64,000 nt of DNA from Bacillus_AB infantis_C (GCF_050107595.1 NZ_JBNILH010000001.1:558001-622000); one strand, 5' to 3'. Numbered from the stretch's first letter, positions 17,737 through 25,791 are shown. Made by a program: numbers and translations. Notes: generated by a model from the letters alone, not told the origin.

Positions 17737-18678
17737 GTGGATTTACTATTTTTGGGAACAGGGGCAGGAATTCCGGCCAAGCTTAGAAATGTTACCTCAA
17801 TGGCATTGAAGCTTCTGGAGGAGCGGGGGACTGTCTGGCTGTTTGACTGCGGGGAGGCAACTCAGCATCAAATCCTGCATACATCACTGAAGCCCCGGAG
17901 AATTGAAAAGATTTTTATAACCCATATGCACGGCGACCACATATACGGGCTTCCCGGACTTCTTTCAAGCCGCTCCTTCCAGGGAGGCGAGACAGAGGTA
18001 GAGGTGTATGGGCCCAAAGGGCTGAAGGATTATATTGAAATCAGCCTTTCGGTGAGCGGGACCTATTTAAAGTATCCGCTACAGATCATTGAGGCAGAAG
18101 AGGGCGTTGTTTTTGAAGATGAAGATTTTAAAGTGGAGGCAAAGCTTCTTGACCATGGAATCCCTTCTCTTGGATACAGGATCGTGGAAAAAGACAAACC
18201 GGGCACTCTCCAGGCTGATAAGCTGAAGGATGCCGGAGTCATGCCGGGGCCGGTTTACAGGGATATCAAAAATGGGATTCCTGCTGTGCTGGCGGACGGC
18301 ACTGTGCTGAATCCCGCAGATTTTCTCGGTCCGGATATCAGAGGGAGGATCATCACGATCCTGGGTGACACAAGGATGTGCGCAAACGCCCTTGATCTTG
18401 CCAAAGATGCTGATCTGCTTGTTCATGAAGCGACCTTCCAGGCGGGCGAAGAAACAATGGCACGCGACTATTTTCATTCCACTACCGTGCAGGCTGCGGA
18501 AATAGCCAAACAGGCCAACGCAAAGAAATTGTGCCTCACACATATCAGTGCACGCTATGAAAGAGCAGACTGGGCAATGCTCACCGATGAAGCGCGCACT
18601 GTGTTTCCAGCTGCCGACCTAGCAGAGGATTTCAAGGAATTCCATATTCCGGTGAATAATCAGGAGGGAAAAACTTGA
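17737..18678 (+). CDS. rnz: ribonuclease Z (tRNA 3' processing endonuclease)
   Basis: Zinc metallo-beta-lactamase-fold nuclease that trims tRNA 3' trailers, chiefly on precursors without an encoded CCA. Seen in 313 residues: LGTGAGIPAKLRNVTS, the metal motif THMHGDH near residues 62-68, the exosite (flexible arm) region around EISLSVSGTYLKYPL, LGDTR with a metal Asp, and the late HIS motif (LTHISARY). The start is GTG preceded by AAAGGGGGA. The stop overlaps the TTG of the following phosphatase gene. Confidence 0.95.
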   Translation: MDLLFLGTGAGIPAKLRNVTSMALKLLEERGTVWLFDCGEATQHQILHTSLKPRRIEKIFITHMHGDHIYGLPGLLSSRSFQGGETEVEVYGPKGLKDYIEISLSVSGTYLKYPLQIIEAEEGVVFEDEDFKVEAKLLDHGIPSLGYRIVEKDKPGTLQADKLKDAGVMPGPVYRDIKNGIPAVLADGTVLNPADFLGPDIRGRIITILGDTRMCANALDLAKDADLLVHEATFQAGEETMARDYFHSTTVQAAEIAKQANAKKLCLTHISARYERADWAMLTDEARTVFPAADLAEDFKEFHIPVNNQEGKT

Positions 18679-19222
18679 AGACACTTTATATCGTTCGCCA
18701 TGCCAAAGCCGAAGGCCAGCCGTTTGAATCCCGGCTGACTGAAGAGGGAAGAAGACAGGCTGTGGAACTTGCCGGTTTTTTTAAGGATAGGCCTGTTGAT
18801 TTTATCTATTCAAGCCCATTCATCAGGGCGCTGGAGACGGTCGGGCCGCTTGCAGAGTCTAAAGGGCTTGATGTTTCTGCTGATTCCCGGCTTGGGGAAA
18901 GGGTGCTGAGTTCTCTCTATTTTTTGATGACTGGCAGGCTAAGCTCATGCAGAGCTTTGATGATTTCGGACTGCGCTTTGAAGACGGAGAAACCCAGGAA
19001 GAGGGGATGGCAAGGGCTGCATCTATCTTAAAAGAAGCCCTCCAGCGCCCCGAGGAGTACATACTGCTTGCCAGCCACGGAAATCTGAGCACGCTCCTGC
19101 TCCGATATTTCGACGAACAGAGCGGCTTTGATGTACTGATGAAAATGTCCAATCCTGATGTTTTCAGGATTGCCATCAGTGACGAGGGACATGTTCTGGA
19201 GCGGATTTGGACGGAAGAATGA
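18675..19222 (+). pseudogene. histidine phosphatase family protein, split by a -1 frameshift
   Basis: The first frame (TTG at 18675, strong AGGAGGGA site) encodes the N-terminal half with IVRHAKAEG, the RHA phospho-histidine motif, and SSPFIRALETV. At about 18918-18926 homology continues in the -1 frame (DDWQAKLMQSFDDFGL, then ASHGNLSTLLLRYF with the second His) to the TGA at 19222. The junction is a T-run reading TAT-TTT-TTG, a T-TTT-TTG heptamer. One extra T would restore a protein of about 182 residues. It could be a real mutation, a homopolymer error, or slippage. It is coupled to rnz. Confidence 0.85.
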
Positions 19223-19225
19223 AAG

Positions 19226-19262
19226 AAGAGCGTGCAGCCTTATGTGGCTGCATGCTCTTTTT
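19226..19262 (+). terminator. intrinsic terminator of rnz-phosphatase unit
   Basis: A 13-bp stem with GTGCAGCC / GGCTGCAT and CTCTTTTT tail. Confidence 0.9.
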
Positions 19263-19280
19263 GTATCTGAGGAGGGCAAG

Positions 19281-19456
19281 CGCCCTCCGCTTTTCTATTG
19301 TCCAGCTCCGGCTCCTAGGTGCTCGAGTCATAAGCCAATCAGGCCAGAAGGTTAAAGAACAACCTTCCGTCCTGCTCGTCTTATGCTTGAGGCCCACAGG
19401 ATGTGGGTCATGCAGACGTTGCCACAGGACGTGGCGTTTTTAGTCTGCGTTCCTTA
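19281..19456 (+). repeat. structured intergenic repeat, copy A
   Basis: Begins CCTCCGCTTTTCTATTGTCC and ends near GTCTGCGTTCCTTAG. It contains the block from CTTGAGGCCCACAGGATG through CAGACGTTGCCACAGGAC to GTGGCGTTTTTAGTCTGCG, which recurs in reverse orientation at 30.1 kb and 31.65 kb. Internal inverted repeats (GACGTTGCCACAGGACGTGGCG; ATAAGCC...CTTATGC) would fold into hairpins. No ORF with a ribosome site is present. Confidence 0.8.
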
Positions 19457-19465
19457 GTTGAACAG

Positions 19466-19608
19466 TCGCCTCCGCTTTTCTTATTGTCCAGCTCCAGCGG
19501 CTAGAGCCTCGAGTCATAAGCCACGGCAGAATTAAAGGCAAAGAATGCCTTTTATTCTGCCGCGTCTTATGCTTATCGGCTCTGGGCAAGCCGCTTCCGC
19601 TTTTCTTA
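19466..19608 (+). repeat. structured intergenic repeat, copy B (short variant)
   Basis: Shares its head with copy A (CCTCCGCTTTTC, ATTGTCCAGCTCC, CGAGTCATAAGCC) but has a different core: a nested hairpin with CGGCAGAAT / ATTCTGCCG arms, a CATAAG / CTTATG stem and outer arms AGCGGCTAGAGCC / GGCTCTGGGCAAGCCGCT. It resembles a class of palindromic elements I recall from Bacillaceae intergenic regions. Confidence 0.8.
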
Positions 19609-20622
19609 CCACCCTCTATCATATTGTTTCGGGGGTTCGATTTCGGTGCCGAGCTGTTTGGCTGCGGTTTTTGGGAAATATGGATCGCGGAGCAGCTCAC
19701 GTGCGATGAAGATGAGGTCTGCCCTGTCGTTTTGCAGGATCTCTTCAGCCTGCAGGCCGGATGTAATCAGGCCGACGGCGCCTGTCGGGATGTCTGCTTC
19801 ATTTTTAATGGTTTCCGCGAATTTGACCTGGTAGCCGGGATAAGCGTGAATACGGGCCGGCACAAGTGCTCCGGAGCTTACATCGATCAGGTCGATGCCC
19901 TGTTCCTTCATCCAGCGTCCGAATGTTACATAGTCCTCGATATCAAGTCCGTTTTCATTGTAGTCGCTCGCTGATACCCTCACAAAGAGCGGTCCGTCCC
20001 AAACAGTCTGGATGCTGTCGATGACTTCCCTCAGGAATCGGTAGCGATTTTCTGCATTCCCGCTGTATTCATCTTCCCTGAGATTGGATAGGGGAGATAG
20101 AAACTCGTTGATCAGATAGCCGTGGGCCGCATGGATTTCTATAACCTCGAATCCTGCTTTCTTAGCACGGACAGCGCCTTCCTTAAAGGCTTCAATCGTT
20201 TCTTTAATCTCTTCTTTTGTCATTTCTTTCGGCATTTTCATTTTTTCATTGAATGCCACGGCAGATGGAGCAATGATTTCGCCCTCGATAACCGCTTTTC
20301 TGCCTGCATGCGCAAGCTGGATGCCGGCACGGGTGCCATGCTCCTTCATCATGCCTGTCAGCTGCTGCAGCCCCTCGATATGATCATCGCTCCAGATCCC
20401 GAGATCCTGTGGTGAAATGCGGCCCTGCGCAGTTACAGCGGTCGCTTCCACAATGATCAGGCCAACCTGTCCGACAGCTCTGCTTGTATAATGGGTCAAA
20501 TGCCAGTTTTCTACTTTTCCATCTTCATTATGGCTGGAATACATGCACATTGGCGCCATGACGATGCGGTTTTTTAGTGTGACGTCTTTCACTGTGTACG
20601 GAGAAAATAACTTTGTGTCCAT
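19606..20622 (-). CDS. namA: NADPH dehydrogenase NamA (old yellow enzyme family)
   Basis: FMN-dependent ene-reductase of the YqjM class, reducing alpha,beta-unsaturated carbonyls and some nitro compounds (family knowledge). Seen in 338 residues: KNRIVMAPMCMYS with the Cys that tunes the flavin, QLAHAGRKA, the HAAHGYLINEFLSPLSN segment with substrate-binding His, and RELLRDPYFPK near the C-terminus. Its last codons abut copy B of the repeat. Confidence 0.95.
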   Translation of the reverse strand: MDTKLFSPYTVKDVTLKNRIVMAPMCMYSSHNEDGKVENWHLTHYTSRAVGQVGLIIVEATAVTAQGRISPQDLGIWSDDHIEGLQQLTGMMKEHGTRAGIQLAHAGRKAVIEGEIIAPSAVAFNEKMKMPKEMTKEEIKETIEAFKEGAVRAKKAGFEVIEIHAAHGYLINEFLSPLSNLREDEYSGNAENRYRFLREVIDSIQTVWDGPLFVRVSASDYNENGLDIEDYVTFGRWMKEQGIDLIDVSSGALVPARIHAYPGYQVKFAETIKNEADIPTGAVGLITSGLQAEEILQNDRADLIFIARELLRDPYFPKTAAKQLGTEIEPPKQYDRGW

Positions 20623-20705
20623 AATTGCCTCCTTCTTATTTCGTGCAGCTAAACACTTTTAGTATAGCAGGGGGCAGAAGGGAAGGAAAAAGAAAGCGCT
20701 CACGC

Positions 20706-21857
20706 TTATTTATTTTCTTGGCGCAGCTCCTTCAGGCTGTATTTTGTACCCCGCCAGACGATGCCTCCCCTCTTAAGCGTCAAGAAACTTGCGCGCATGA
20801 TGCTGTAGATGAAAAGAAGCGCCGTTAACGGAAAAACGAGAAAAAGGGCGGGCGAAAAGGGGATCATGCGGTTTGAAATCATCGTATAAAGGCATCTCAA
20901 CAGAATGATGTTTGCTGCACTGAGCCCCATGACGAGCCGATCTGGCGAAAAAACGGCAAAGAAGGGAAGCACCTGGGAAATGAAAGTGCCGGCAATGGCC
21001 AAAAGCACCATGCTGATCCGGTAATGGAGGCCGGCGAATGTATTTTTCTCAAGGCCCATGAATGCTTCCCCCAGGCTTGTATACCATTCAACTTCAAGCA
21101 GTTCCAGCGCTGCAGCAATTTTCTGCCTGTACCCGAGACGCTTCATCAGCATCCCGAGCATCAGGTCATCATCCGGCCTCATCCGGATGGATTCGTGTGT
21201 GCCGGCATCTTCGTAAGCTTTTTTGGAAATAAGGTTGAAGGCGCCGATCCCGATCCCCGTTTTCGATTTCGGCCTGTTGGCCAGCCAGGGGCGCTTATAA
21301 TAGGAAAAACCGAAAAGGAAAAAGCCGATGAACGCTTTAAGCCAGAAGCTGTGTGCTTTTAAAGCCGGGGCTGCTGTAAGATGATCGAGACCGTGGCGCC
21401 TGAAATAGGAAAGTGACCTGCCGATGGCATCTTTCCGGAATATCACGTCAGCATCAGTAAAGAGGAGTATATCTCCCTTTGCCATTCTTGCTCCTCTGCA
21501 GAGGGCATGGTTTTTCCCGAGCCAGCCATCAGGCAGTTCATTGATATGAAGCACCCTGACCCTTGCATCTTCCCGGGCAAGCTTTTCCATGATCAGCCCC
21601 GTGCTATCCTCTGACCGGTCATTAACAAGGATCCATTCGAGCTGTCTGTAATTTTGTGCAAGCTGGGTGCGGATGCTCTCTTCGATCACGGGTGCTTCAT
21701 TTCGTGCTGCTGTGACAATTGACAAAAGAGGGCCGGAAGCCAGCTCTTCTTCATCCTCAAGCCGGTCAAGCCTCCGCAAGCCCCAAAAGGCATCAGCTAT
21801 GGCGCATATCCAGATGATGATGCAGAATGCCAGAAGAATGGCCAGCATTTCTTTCAC
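20706..21857 (-). CDS. glycosyltransferase family 2, membrane-associated
   Basis: 383-residue GT2 enzyme: one N-terminal transmembrane helix, a GT-A domain with LSIVTAARNEAPVI, NDRSEDST, the DxD-like FTDADV, and a catalytic RPDDDLMLG segment, then three or four C-terminal hydrophobic helices. Overall organisation resembles hopanoid/carotenoid-type glycosyltransferases such as HpnB or CrtQ, but the acceptor cannot be told. The GTG at 21857 is only two bases past the GGAGG; ATG at 21848 is an alternative. It follows proI on the same strand with a 46-bp gap. Confidence 0.85.
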   Translation of the reverse strand: MKEMLAILLAFCIIIWICAIADAFWGLRRLDRLEDEEELASGPLLSIVTAARNEAPVIEESIRTQLAQNYRQLEWILVNDRSEDSTGLIMEKLAREDARVRVLHINELPDGWLGKNHALCRGARMAKGDILLFTDADVIFRKDAIGRSLSYFRRHGLDHLTAAPALKAHSFWLKAFIGFFLFGFSYYKRPWLANRPKSKTGIGIGAFNLISKKAYEDAGTHESIRMRPDDDLMLGMLMKRLGYRQKIAAALELLEVEWYTSLGEAFMGLEKNTFAGLHYRISMVLLAIAGTFISQVLPFFAVFSPDRLVMGLSAANIILLRCLYTMISNRMIPFSPALFLVFPLTALLFIYSIMRASFLTLKRGGIVWRGTKYSLKELRQENK

Positions 21858-21903
21858 TTCCTCCCTGTGTTTGGCTCCATTTTAAGGAAAGGGGGAGAGG
21901 TGT

Positions 21904-22749
21904 TCAACTTTGGCTATTCTTCTGCCGCAGCTCCTCTGTAATCGCTGCACCAAGGCGCCCGGACTGAAGGGCAGCTTCTTTAATGCATAATTTGAAGGCC
22001 TCCTGGACGCCATGGCTGTCGAGCACGCGGATCCCGGCCTCTGTTGTGCCTCCTGGGCTGGTGACATTCCTCCGCAGCTCTTCTGGATCTTTATCAGAGC
22101 GGGCTAGCATGGCCGCTGCGCCAGCCAGTGTCTGGATGATGAGCTCCTTTGCTACCGGCTGGTCAAGGCCGGCCTCGGCTGCGCTTTTCTCCATCGCTTC
22201 CGCCAAATAATAGATATAGGCAGGGCCGCTCCCCGACAGGCCGGTCACTGCGTCCAGCTGTTCCTCCTCCACAAATACCGCCGTCCCGACGGTCTCGAAA
22301 ATGTCCCTGGCGAGTGCGGCCTGTTCCTGGGTGGCTTTCAGGTTTGCCGCCAGGGCTGTGGCCGATTTGCAGACAGCTGCAGATGTATTAGGCATGGCCC
22401 TTATGATGGCAGGCTTGAGGCGGGAGAGTCTTTCAATGCTCTCAATCGGCACCCCGGCAAGGACAGAAATGATCAGCATACTTTCATTCAGATAAGGAAC
22501 AAGCCGCTCCATCGCTTCTGCCGCATCCTTTGGCTTCATGGCCAGGATGACGGCTTCCGCTCCGGACAGCACCTCCTCCATGCTGTGGGTTGCGTGTACG
22601 CCATAAGTGCCTGCCATTCTTTCAAGCCGCCCCTCATTGCTTTTATTGGTCACATAAATACGTTCAGCTTTCACAAGCCCGTTTTCTATCATTCCTGCAA
22701 TCAGTGCTTCTGCCATGGATCCTGCCCCGATGACCGCCAGTTTTCTCAT
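21904..22749 (-). CDS. proI: pyrroline-5-carboxylate reductase
   Basis: Last step of proline synthesis: reduces 1-pyrroline-5-carboxylate to proline with NAD(P)H. Seen in 281 residues: VIGAGSMAEALIAGM Rossmann motif, ILAMKPKDA, RAMPNTSAAV, and the C-terminal signature around SGSGPAYIYYLAEAM and VTSPGGTTEAGI. ATG at 22749 is preferred over an upstream TTG because AAAGGA lies ten bases before it. A proline T-box leader precedes it, and the position matches B. subtilis proI (yqjO). Confidence 0.94.
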   Translation of the reverse strand: MRKLAVIGAGSMAEALIAGMIENGLVKAERIYVTNKSNEGRLERMAGTYGVHATHSMEEVLSGAEAVILAMKPKDAAEAMERLVPYLNESMLIISVLAGVPIESIERLSRLKPAIIRAMPNTSAAVCKSATALAANLKATQEQAALARDIFETVGTAVFVEEEQLDAVTGLSGSGPAYIYYLAEAMEKSAAEAGLDQPVAKELIIQTLAGAAAMLARSDKDPEELRRNVTSPGGTTEAGIRVLDSHGVQEAFKLCIKEAALQSGRLGAAITEELRQKNSQS

Positions 22750-22785
22750 AATGATCAAATCCTTTCTGTTTTTGGTCCGTTAAAA

Positions 22786-23030
22786 ATAAAAAGCCCCCCG
22801 TCCAGTAAAGGACGAAAGGCTTTGCTTCCGTGGTACCACCTTCATTCACCAGGCCCGTCATTGATCCAGGTCTGGTGCAGCTTAGCGCCCGTTAACGCCG
22901 GGACAGGACGTCAGGTTTTCCTGACAGCTCATAAGGTAGGTTCAATGTTCAAGCGGGCGGTGAAGCCTTTCAGCCGGCGGGCTTCACTCTCTTTCGCCAT
23001 TTCCCATTTACTGGCCCTATTCAACGCTTT
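22786..23030 (-). promoter_or_regulatory. proline-type T-box leader of proI
   Basis: Read on the minus strand: stem I with AGTAAATGGG, the AGAGAG and CCGGCTGAAAGG distal elements, then GAA-CCT-ACCTTATGAGC, where CCT (22940-22938) sits in the specifier position and encodes proline. The T-box core GGTGGTACCACGG lies at 22841-22829, followed by the terminator. Uncharged tRNA-Pro should stabilise the antiterminator and turn on proI. Confidence 0.9.
22788..22824 (-). terminator. regulated terminator of the proI T-box leader
   Basis: AAAGCC, CGTCC pair with GGACG, GGCTTT around TTTACT, followed by TTTTATTTTT on the minus strand. It is mutually exclusive with the antiterminator that contains the T-box sequence. 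Confidence 0.88.
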
Positions 23031-23036
23031 GTTTTT

Positions 23037-23165
23037 TATAAAAAGGCTTTGTTAGTGTACTTTGTTGATTTTGGGCTCATTCGTGTAAAACTTTGTTTTA
23101 CACCATTTCAGCACAGCTGAAATGAGCCCAAAATCAACAACAATGTTTAACAAAGACTATAAAAA
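23037..23165. mobile_element. 113-bp MITE with 8-bp target duplication
   Basis: Element 23045-23157 is flanked by perfect direct repeats TATAAAAA (23037-23044 and 23158-23165). Its ends are inverted repeats: GGCTTTGTTA at the left and GTCTTTGTTA as complement of the right, running inward to a perfect GTTGATTTTGGGCTCATT arm. Two small palindromes lie in the middle (GTGTAAAAC/GTTTTACAC and TTTCAGC/GCTGAAA). It encodes no protein. An eight-base duplication fits mobilisation by, for example, ISL3- or IS6-type transposases (inference). Confidence 0.85.
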
Positions 23166-23179
23166 AAGATGTTTTTGTG

Positions 23180-23209
23180 ATTATGCAAGAAAAGGAGCTG
23201 CCCTGTCAA
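23180..23209 (-). promoter_or_regulatory. sigma-A promoter for the proI T-box transcript
   Basis: On the minus strand TTGACA (23209-23204), 18 bp, CATAAT (23185-23180). Transcription would start near 23173 and run through the MITE before reaching T-box stem I. Confidence 0.65.
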
Positions 23210-23363
23210 TAGGCTTTCATCATGATTTTTTTAACCATTCAAGAAAAGTTATGTGAAAATAATGACAATTATATAGAATAAAGTTAAACTTACAATATAT
23301 ACTGCCTGCTGATTCTCCAAAGTATACATAGATTCTGTGTTTTTTCCGGCAGCGGCCCTCTTT

Positions 23364-23406
23364 ATCCTTCACTGAAATGATGGTGCTGCTGAAGGATTCT
23401 TTTTAT
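23364..23406 (+). terminator. terminator-like hairpin in the yqjP leader
   Basis: ATCCTTCA (23364-23371) pairs with TGAAGGAT (23390-23397), with a TCTTTTTATA tail, 44 bases before the yqjP start. It could be an attenuator or the end of a short upstream transcript. Confidence 0.5.
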
Positions 23407-23449
23407 ATCCATTATTTTATTTAAATATAATTTCAAGGAGATAAGAAAA

Positions 23450-24415
23450 ATGGCTGAATGGAAGAATGATATCGCAAAATTAGTCATCCCTACCCCTTTT
23501 CCGGTTGGAGATGTGAATGTTTACCTGATTAAAGGCGACAGGCTGACTTTGGTGGACGCCGGCCCTAAAACAGAAGAAGCATGGGAAGCGCTGAGCCATC
23601 AGCTGCAGGAGCTGAAGCTGAAGCCGCAGGATATTGAACAGGTGATTCTCACCCATCACCATCCTGACCATGCCGGCCTGCTTGATTATTTTTCCCCTGA
23701 ACTCGAGGTTTACGGACATCCTGCAAATGAACGCTGGCTGAACAGGACAGAGGCCTTCTTTGATATGCATGACCGCTTTTACAGGGGACTTTTCCGCGAA
23801 TTTGGCATTCCGGATGCTTATTTGCCGTTCATTGGACTGATGAAGAAAACGCTTATATTTTCCTGCAGCCGCTCTCTTACCGGCTCCATCTGTGAAGGCG
23901 ATGAGCCGCCAGGCCTGCCGGGCTGGAGCGCAGTGGAAACCCCGGGGCATGCACAAAGCCATATAGGCCTGTACCGCGAAAAGGACGGCACTTACATCGG
24001 AGGGGATCATCTGCTTGCCAGGATTTCTCCAAATCCTCTCCTCGAGCCTCCGCTTCCTGGAGAAACAGAACGTCCAAGACCGATGCTTCAATATAATGAG
24101 TCACTGAAAAAGCTGCTGGAGATCCCTATCAGCCTTGTGTATTCGGGCCATGGACCTGAAGTGAGCAAAGTTCCTCCGCTGATTGAAAAGAGGCTCGGCC
24201 GCCAGCATGACCGGGCAATGCAGGTCAAAGGATGGCTTGAGAAAGAGCAGCTTACTGCCTTCCAAGTATGCCAAAGGCTGTTTCCGGCTGTTTATGAGCG
24301 TGAGTTTAGCCTGACTCTCTCGGAGACGGTAGCCCAGCTTGACTATTTGGAGTCGTTAGGGGAAATTGTTATTAAGGAGGAAGACGGCGCCTTCTTTTAT
24401 ACAATTGCTGAATGA
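23450..24415 (+). CDS. yqjP: metallo-beta-lactamase fold hydrolase YqjP
   Basis: Cytoplasmic two-metal hydrolase with unknown natural substrate. Seen in 321 residues: VNVYLIKGDRLTLVDAG, the metal motif THHHPDH at residues 68-74, ETPGHAQSHIGLY with a third metal His, GGDHLL with the bridging Asp, and SGHGPEV with the last His. The C-terminal part is a winged-helix-like extension seen in several YqjP/RNase J-unrelated MBL proteins. An AAGGAG site is well placed. It is followed after nine bases by yqjQ, so the two are probably co-transcribed. Confidence 0.9.
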   Translation: MAEWKNDIAKLVIPTPFPVGDVNVYLIKGDRLTLVDAGPKTEEAWEALSHQLQELKLKPQDIEQVILTHHHPDHAGLLDYFSPELEVYGHPANERWLNRTEAFFDMHDRFYRGLFREFGIPDAYLPFIGLMKKTLIFSCSRSLTGSICEGDEPPGLPGWSAVETPGHAQSHIGLYREKDGTYIGGDHLLARISPNPLLEPPLPGETERPRPMLQYNESLKKLLEIPISLVYSGHGPEVSKVPPLIEKRLGRQHDRAMQVKGWLEKEQLTAFQVCQRLFPAVYEREFSLTLSETVAQLDYLESLGEIVIKEEDGAFFYTIAE

Positions 24416-24424
24416 GGTGGTTTT

Positions 24425-25222
24425 TTGCTGTCAGGACGTCTTAGAGATAAAAAAATTGTCATCACCGGGGCATCAGGAGGCATCGGAGCGGAAATGGCTG
24501 CCCTTTGCGCGGAAAGAGGAGCGAGGCTGTGGCTTCTGGCGCGGAATCAGGAAAAGCTGGAGGAGATTGCCGGTACACTTGGAACCCGTTATGATGCTGA
24601 AGTAAATACAGACCGGCTGGATGTTTCTGATACAGAGGCGGTCCAGTCTGTTTTCGCCCGGATCCTGGGCGAGTGGGGACATGTCGATGTGCTCGTGAAC
24701 AATGCCGGTTTCGGGGTTTTCCGGGAAGCGCACGAAGCGCCGATCGAGGAAATAAAGGGAATGTTTGATGTGAATGTCATCGGGCTGATGGCCTGCACGA
24801 GCATGGTTCTGCCTTCTATGAGAAGCAGGCGGTGCGGGCATATCATAAACATCGCATCCCAGGCAGGGAAGATCGCTACGCCAAAATCGAGCGTATATTC
24901 TGCCACAAAGCACGCAGTTTTGGGCTACTCGAACAGTCTCCGGATGGAGCTTGCCGATCTGGGGGTGCATGTAACAACAGTCAACCCTGGCCCGGTCAGC
25001 ACTAATTTCTTTAATATTGCAGATGAAAAAGGGACGTATGTAAAAAATGTCCAGCGTTTTATGCTGCAGCCGCGCTATGTGGCAGAAAAAGTGGTGGACA
25101 GCATGCTGACCAGCCGGAGGGAAATCAACCTCCCGCGCTGGATGAATGCCGGCAGCACCATTTATGCCCTTTTCCCGCGCCTTTTTGAAAAGGCCGGCCG
25201 GCGGGCATTCAATAAAAAATGA
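24425..25222 (+). CDS. yqjQ: short-chain dehydrogenase/reductase YqjQ
   Basis: NAD(P)-dependent oxidoreductase of unknown substrate. Seen in 265 residues: cofactor motif TGASGGIG, NNAGFG, the catalytic Ser region (IINIASQAGK) and YSATKHAV with the YxxxK pair, then NPGPVSTNF. The start is TTG at 24425 after GAGGTGG, with short spacing, so the exact start is uncertain. The stop codon lies inside the stem of its terminator. Confidence 0.9.
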   Translation: MLSGRLRDKKIVITGASGGIGAEMAALCAERGARLWLLARNQEKLEEIAGTLGTRYDAEVNTDRLDVSDTEAVQSVFARILGEWGHVDVLVNNAGFGVFREAHEAPIEEIKGMFDVNVIGLMACTSMVLPSMRSRRCGHIINIASQAGKIATPKSSVYSATKHAVLGYSNSLRMELADLGVHVTTVNPGPVSTNFFNIADEKGTYVKNVQRFMLQPRYVAEKVVDSMLTSRREINLPRWMNAGSTIYALFPRLFEKAGRRAFNKK

Positions 25223-25254
25223 GTGCGGTTTTATCTGGCCCGTACTCATTTTTG
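25216..25254 (+). terminator. intrinsic terminator of yqjP-yqjQ
   Basis: ATGAGTGCGG pairs with CCGTACTCAT (one GU pair) followed by TTTTT; the yqjQ stop is in the stem. Confidence 0.85.
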
Positions 25255-25290
25255 AGGGGAATCGCGCAATAGTGCCTCCCAGTTTTGCAG

Positions 25291-25370
25291 AGTTGCTAAT
25301 AAAACCGGAAAGCTGCTAATAAACGGGGAAAGTTGCTAATAAAATAAAAAAGTTGCTAATAAAGTCAAAA
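25291..25370. repeat. four tandem 20-bp units
   Basis: Units begin exactly every 20 bp at 25291, 25311, 25331 and 25351. Each starts AG(T/C)TGCTAATAAA followed by seven variable bases (AACCGGAA, CGGGGAA, ATAAAAA, GTCAAAA). They lie between convergent yqjQ and yqzH in non-coding DNA. Confidence 0.9.
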
Positions 25371-25386
25371 ATCCGCCTTTCGCCAA

Positions 25387-25425
25387 CAAACAGGGCCCTC
25401 CAGCAGAGGGTCCTGTTTGTTTTTC
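25387..25425. terminator. strong hairpin terminator beside yqzH
   Basis: A 14-bp stem CAAACAGGGCCCTC / GAGGGTCCTGTTTG with loop CAGCA and a TTTTTC tail on the plus strand. It may end read-through from yqjQ and, in reverse, the yqzH transcript. Confidence 0.85.
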
Positions 25426-25439
25426 ATTTCTTTCTTTTC

Positions 25440-25646
25440 TCAAAAGTAAGGAGACCCGGTGACAAATCCATATACCGCATCTTCGACTATTTCGTGCAGA
25501 TCCGCTCCTGCATCTTCATTTTTCTTCTCCTTAATACTCCTGTAAAGCTCTTCAAATTCCCTGCTGCCGGGCTTGATCAAGCTGCCGTCATGGCCATACT
25601 GGCCAAGGCAGCCCGCCACCATTTTATATATTAATTTCCTGTCCAT
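25440..25646 (-). CDS. yqzH: YqzH-family small protein
   Basis: 68-residue protein beginning MDRKLIYKMVAGCLGQYG, which resembles B. subtilis YqzH (MEKKFIYKM...) at the same locus. Function is unknown. It is mostly helical and acidic in the second half (YRSIKEKKNEDAGADLHEIV). A GAGGGAGGT site precedes the ATG at 25646, so longer upstream in-frame starts are rejected. Confidence 0.85.
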   Translation of the reverse strand: MDRKLIYKMVAGCLGQYGHDGSLIKPGSREFEELYRSIKEKKNEDAGADLHEIVEDAVYGFVTGSPYF

Positions 25647-25791
25647 CAAGATACCTCCCTCCTCGCCATTATAGCCAATCTTTCCCCCAATGGAAGCCCG
25701 GTCCGTCAGGCTGCGAAACAATGGAAAAACAGCTTATCTGCTGGCAGGCAAACCGTAATCAAGAAATTCGTCGTAAAATTTCCATTGAATA

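Noticed and set aside
23045..23157. Considered as an intact insertion sequence or a simple terminator
   Set aside because: Too short for a transposase and flanked by a target duplication, so a MITE is the better reading.
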